NCBI GenBank assembly: GCA_026991135.1
Contig: JALXCD010000129.1
Span: 1 to 44,088, forward strand
Source of the DNA: Deltaproteobacteria bacterium
Lineage (GTDB): Bacteria; Desulfobacterota; Dissulfuribacteria; Dissulfuribacterales; QOAL01
DNA length: 44,088 nucleotides
Direction: 5' to 3'
The notes below the pieces were generated by a model. The model was not told the origin of the DNA. It worked only from the letters and a program-made list of their open reading frames with translations, and made no database searches. The position numbers and the translations under genes are program-made. Below are positions 40,728-44,088 of this stretch, one piece after another. Positions within the stretch are counted from its first letter, which is position 1. Every line of letters begins with the position of its first letter.

Positions 40728-41573
40728 ATGCGTATATTAGGAGCACTAGACAGCAATATATATAGCTATAGAGCACTTGAAGACCTGGCAAATCTTTGTG
40801 CGAACACCTGGGCAGATGTAACGCTATTGATGCTGGCAGAAGAAAAACCAAAGCAAATAAAAAATGAAGACGTCCTTATTTCACTGGCCCAAAAATTCGT
40901 GGAAAAGACCGGTGGTGATCAAGGGCCGTATCACCTGCCGGATAATGTAAATTTTAGATTACAAAGTGATGGTTCCAAGACCTTTGTCTCACCTGGAAAA
41001 AAAGAGCTTATTTTAAGGATTCGAACAGGAGATTATGCCAAAGAAATACTGGAAGAGGCCCGGGAAATTGATAGCGATCTCATTGTCTTGGGATGCTCAA
41101 AAGGAATGGAGTGTGAGTGGGAAGGTATTCTGGGTCTTCCAAAGCAGATTGCTAGAGACGCAACATGTTCTGTTTTGGTGATTAAAGATACCACAAGGCC
41201 CAGTCAAATTATCTCTTTTTTAGATCAAAGCAATGTCAGTCAGGAATCGTTAGAACTCATAAATCAAATGGTGACAATCCACCATGCAGGGCTAAAAATT
41301 GTAGGACTAATGGGAGAAAAAGGCATAGTAGAAAAGGAAGATGTTCAGCGTAAGATGCTTGATATTATAAGTTATTATAATGAAAAGGGCATACATGCAT
41401 GGATTACATTTATCGAAAAGTCCTCAATAGAAGATTATGTTGCCAATGCCACACACGAAGGGATGGTAGCCCTTTGGATTGGCAAAAAATCATTTTTCTC
41501 AAGGATATTTTCAAGGGATCTTTTGGGAAAACTTATTGAATATGCAAGATCATCAATTTTAATACTTAGATAG
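40728..41573 (+). CDS. Tandem universal-stress-protein-like protein
   Basis: The 281-residue protein starts MRILGALDSNIYSYRALEDLANL, cited in part, a clear USP first strand and helix. The first half has DSDLIVLGCSKGMECEWEGILGLP followed by QIARDATCSVLVIK, cited in part, close to the canonical USP ending with a partial glycine loop. The second half (from about residue 155, IISFLDQSNVSQESL) is more divergent and lacks the loop. Such proteins are ligand-binding stress sensors. It ends 4 bases before the second phosphotransferase gene. Confidence 0.8.
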   Translation: MRILGALDSNIYSYRALEDLANLCANTWADVTLLMLAEEKPKQIKNEDVLISLAQKFVEKTGGDQGPYHLPDNVNFRLQSDGSKTFVSPGKKELILRIRTGDYAKEILEEAREIDSDLIVLGCSKGMECEWEGILGLPKQIARDATCSVLVIKDTTRPSQIISFLDQSNVSQESLELINQMVTIHHAGLKIVGLMGEKGIVEKEDVQRKMLDIISYYNEKGIHAWITFIEKSSIEDYVANATHEGMVALWIGKKSFFSRIFSRDLLGKLIEYARSSILILR

Positions 41574-41577
41574 TAAA

Positions 41578-44088
41578 ATGCTTAAATACTCCACTCATAT
41601 TGATGGCCCTGGCCGGATATTCAGACATTTTAGAAAGATATTAGACCTAAACAATCGTATCCTCGAAGAAATATCAGAAGCAGAACGGATCTTAAGTGGA
41701 AGCTATCTTTTTGACAGTGCCTATCTAAATTCATTTGTTACCAAAATCACAGAAGATGCACGAGAGGTTATCTATAATCTAAATGTCCTTTCTGAAGGTA
41801 AGTTTTTAATCCTTTACGACCGGCTAGATGAGATCAAACAAACGCTTGATGACATAATAGCTGGAGGTGTTGGGCCCTATGGCGAGGCCATAACCATTGA
41901 TTACCATCAAGTAAAAAGGGATTTTGACGAGATTGTAGGGGCTAAGAATGCAAATCTTGGAGAACTCTTAAACAGTTTCCAGGTCAAGATTCCTGATGGT
42001 TTTGCCGTAACCGTTAAGGCCTACAGGTTGTTCCTAAATTCAAATGATATCATAGACAAGGTTAAAACAGTCTATAAAAAATACCATGACAAAAAAGAGG
42101 ACCTTAAAAAAGAGTTAAAGACCATATTTAATGAAGCAAAGGTTCCAGAAGAGGTCAAGGACTCCATAAAAGGGGCCATAAAAAGGCTATATAAACGGAT
42201 AGGTAAAAAGGTGCCACTTGTGGTTAGAAGTAGTGCTGTGGGTGAAGATGCCGAACGGAGCTTTGCAGGCCAGTTCACATCTATTTTGAATGTATCCCCA
42301 GAAGATGTCTTTTCGGCATACAAACAGGTAATCATGGGGCGTTTTTTGCCAGAAGGCATGGATTACATAGGAGATGATGTGGACTTTGACCAAGTACCCA
42401 TGTCAGTGGGGATACAGGAGATGATTCATGCGACTGTTTCAGGCGTTGCATATTCAGTGGACCCAGTGGGTCGCTTTAAGGAAGGTTTGGTAATTTCTGC
42501 TGTTGAAGGTCTAGGAGAAGTTCTGGTGTCTGGTGAATCGACAGGAGAACAATATGTCCTTGACAGAAATTATCCATTTGACCCCATCTCATCCAAAATT
42601 GTACCAAAGGATATCTCAGCCACTCTTCCGCATGGGGATAGCCCTTTAGATATTACTGAAAGCGGATTAAAAAGAGGCTCTTCTTTGTTGAATATGTCAG
42701 ATCTTAAGGCCATAGCAGAGATTTCCATGTTATGCGAAAAGGCCTTTGGAACACCGAGAGATATAGAATGGGCCTTAGATGAAAATGGCGACTTAGTTAT
42801 ACTTCAAAATAGACAATTATCTGTAAGCCCAGGCCAATCCCAGGAGTCATTGAAAAATATAGATGAACTCCTTAGCCGCTTTCCTGTCCTTATGGAGGGT
42901 ATCGGGCAAACAGCCCAATCAGGGGTTGCCTCTGGCCGGGTGGTACACGTAAATCCAGATGATGAACCAGATCGGCTTCCAATAGGTGCAATAGCTGTGG
43001 CTCATTACGCCCACCCTGGTTTAAGCCGAATACTCAGACGGGCTGGAGCCATTATCACAGATATTGGAAGCGCTACAGGGCATCTGGCAACAATTGCTAG
43101 AGAATACAGGGTGCCTGCTATTTTTGGCACTGAAATGGCCACGAGCATCCTTAAGGAAGGAATGGAAGTCACTGTAGATGCCGATGATCGAAAGGTTTAC
43201 AAAGGAATAATAAAAGAGCTAGTGGAAATAGAATCAAGGCGTCAGTGGGAGTATCTGGAAGAGCCTGAATTCAAGACACTTAGGCGGATCTTAAGCCATA
43301 TTGCGCCCCTTTATCTCACAGACCCATCATCTGCACAATTTAGCCCTGAAAATTGTAAAACCATCCATGATATCATTCACTTCAGCCACGAAAAGGCAGT
43401 GGAAGCCTTGATCCATCAATTTTCGTCTAAAAAAGGCATCTCTAAAGAAAAAATCTATGAACTGGATATCTCCATTCCAATAAGGATAAAGGTTGTGGAT
43501 ATTGGAGGAGGAGTTAGCCCGTCGGATAGCGATGTGAACAAGGTCACTACAGATAGTATCTTGAGCCGGCCTTTTTCGGCCCTTCTTCGTGGGCTTTTGA
43601 GAAAAGATGCCTGGGATAGGGAACCAGTTCCTTTTGGACTGGGCGATCTTTTTTCAAGTATGATGCGCCCTATGAGTACCCTTACAAATCCTCCAGAATA
43701 TGCAGGCGACAATCTAGCCATTATAGCCGAAGATTACATGAACCTCAGTCTTCTTCTTGGTTACCACTTTAATGTAATTGACTCTTATGTTTCTGGTGAC
43801 CCGGATAACAATCACATCTATTTCCGATTTGCAGGGGGATTTGCCCAAGAATCCAAGAGAAAGAAAAGAGCAGAATTGATTAGGTGGATACTTGAGGCAT
43901 TGGGATTTAAGGCTGATATTAATGGAGACTTAGTCATTGGGAAATTAAAGGGGGTTGATGACGCCCATCTCCTGTCGCTTTTGGAGCAGGTGGGAGCACT
44001 TATTGCGTTTACCAGGCAGTTGGATGTAAGAATGGCCGATGAAGAGTCTGTTGAAAGATTCTTTAAACGCTTTTTTGCCATGTACAGT
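41578..44088 (+). CDS. PPDK-like phosphotransferase without PEP barrel (paralogue 2, 3' partial)
   Basis: From ATG 41578 the frame is open to the last base of the window, giving 837 residues and no stop. The order matches the first paralogue: helical N-domain (RKILDLNNRILEEIS, against QQILTLNNKILDKIA there), ATP-grasp (GAKNANLGEL, VVRSSAVGEDAERSFAGQ, GLGEVLVSGE, ILQNRQL), swivelling domain with GSATGHLATIAREY and His502, and the same C-terminal domain (VVDIGGG, DYMNLSLLLGYHF, TRQLDVRM). Its nucleotide loops are closer to the PPDK consensus than those of the first copy. It follows the USP gene by 4 bases without a ribosome site of note. The two copies may form a heteromer or act on different acceptors. 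Confidence 0.85.
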   Translation, partial: MLKYSTHIDGPGRIFRHFRKILDLNNRILEEISEAERILSGSYLFDSAYLNSFVTKITEDAREVIYNLNVLSEGKFLILYDRLDEIKQTLDDIIAGGVGPYGEAITIDYHQVKRDFDEIVGAKNANLGELLNSFQVKIPDGFAVTVKAYRLFLNSNDIIDKVKTVYKKYHDKKEDLKKELKTIFNEAKVPEEVKDSIKGAIKRLYKRIGKKVPLVVRSSAVGEDAERSFAGQFTSILNVSPEDVFSAYKQVIMGRFLPEGMDYIGDDVDFDQVPMSVGIQEMIHATVSGVAYSVDPVGRFKEGLVISAVEGLGEVLVSGESTGEQYVLDRNYPFDPISSKIVPKDISATLPHGDSPLDITESGLKRGSSLLNMSDLKAIAEISMLCEKAFGTPRDIEWALDENGDLVILQNRQLSVSPGQSQESLKNIDELLSRFPVLMEGIGQTAQSGVASGRVVHVNPDDEPDRLPIGAIAVAHYAHPGLSRILRRAGAIITDIGSATGHLATIAREYRVPAIFGTEMATSILKEGMEVTVDADDRKVYKGIIKELVEIESRRQWEYLEEPEFKTLRRILSHIAPLYLTDPSSAQFSPENCKTIHDIIHFSHEKAVEALIHQFSSKKGISKEKIYELDISIPIRIKVVDIGGGVSPSDSDVNKVTTDSILSRPFSALLRGLLRKDAWDREPVPFGLGDLFSSMMRPMSTLTNPPEYAGDNLAIIAEDYMNLSLLLGYHFNVIDSYVSGDPDNNHIYFRFAGGFAQESKRKKRAELIRWILEALGFKADINGDLVIGKLKGVDDAHLLSLLEQVGALIAFTRQLDVRMADEESVERFFKRFFAMYS

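Noticed and set aside
1-44088. CRISPR arrays, insertion sequences, rRNA genes or prophage
   Set aside because: No regularly spaced repeats, transposase, integrase, capsid or rRNA-like sequence was seen on either strand.

Overview
The window looks like a contig from a Gram-negative, anaerobically respiring and possibly thermophilic bacterium, most plausibly a Desulfobacterota (deltaproteobacteria-like) sulfur metaboliser. The Gram-negative signs are a TamB C-terminus, TolQ-TolR-TolA and Tat components. Other indicators are menaquinone synthesis by the futalosine route (MqnB, MqnD), System II cytochrome c maturation (ResB, CcsB), sigma-54/NtrC-type regulation, a TauE-like exporter with its TIGR02186 partner, and an operon for di-myo-inositol-phosphate-type chemistry typical of heat-adapted microbes. 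The species assignment is inference. The DNA is AT-rich with AAGG/CTTT-rich codon use throughout, and no phage, insertion sequence or CRISPR array is visible.

Layout. 1-1705: C-terminal part of a TamB-like protein. 1978-6279: biotin carboxylase, a carboxyltransferase-biotinyl subunit and biotin protein ligase in one operon. 6285-8266: promoter, HEXXH protein, FmdB zinc ribbon, a strong terminator, DAHP synthase. 8367-9005: VapBC-type toxin-antitoxin on the minus strand. 9091-9166: tRNA-Cys(GCA). 9249-13012: thiamine-binding family protein, a 44-residue CXXC mini-protein, a NapH-like ferredoxin membrane protein, XTP/dITP pyrophosphatase, a 56-residue protein, a SLOG-like protein and a CobD-like aminotransferase. 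13001-16045 (minus): inositol-3-phosphate synthase, inositol-phosphate cytidylyltransferase/DIPP synthase fusion and a DUF4202 protein, with a structured leader at the ribosome binding site. 16235-18397 (minus): an AdoMet-decarboxylase homologue lacking its catalytic residues, spermidine synthase and SAM hydroxide adenosyltransferase. 18616-26535 (plus): phosphodiesterase, PAS hybrid kinase, Cys-rich protein, MqnB-MqnD, TolQ-TolR-TolA and a GT39 glycosyltransferase. 26540-31727 (minus): tatA, resB, ccsB, tatA, sugar nucleotidyltransferase, DUF374 acyltransferase, DUF2250 and CvpA.

32088-44088 (plus) is the most unusual region. A membrane histidine kinase and an NtrC-family activator precede a well-formed -24/-12 sigma-54 promoter. 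Downstream lie a TauE/SafE permease, a TIGR02186 membrane protein, a PPDK-like phosphotransferase (ATP-grasp plus phosphohistidine domain but no PEP/pyruvate barrel), a lone CheY-like receiver, two double-USP proteins, and a second PPDK-like paralogue that runs off the window. I read this as one sigma-54-controlled stress or sulfur-oxyanion response operon built around two barrel-less histidine phosphotransferases whose phosphate acceptor is not evident. A terminator-like hairpin inside the first codons of the first phosphotransferase could uncouple the membrane genes from the rest.
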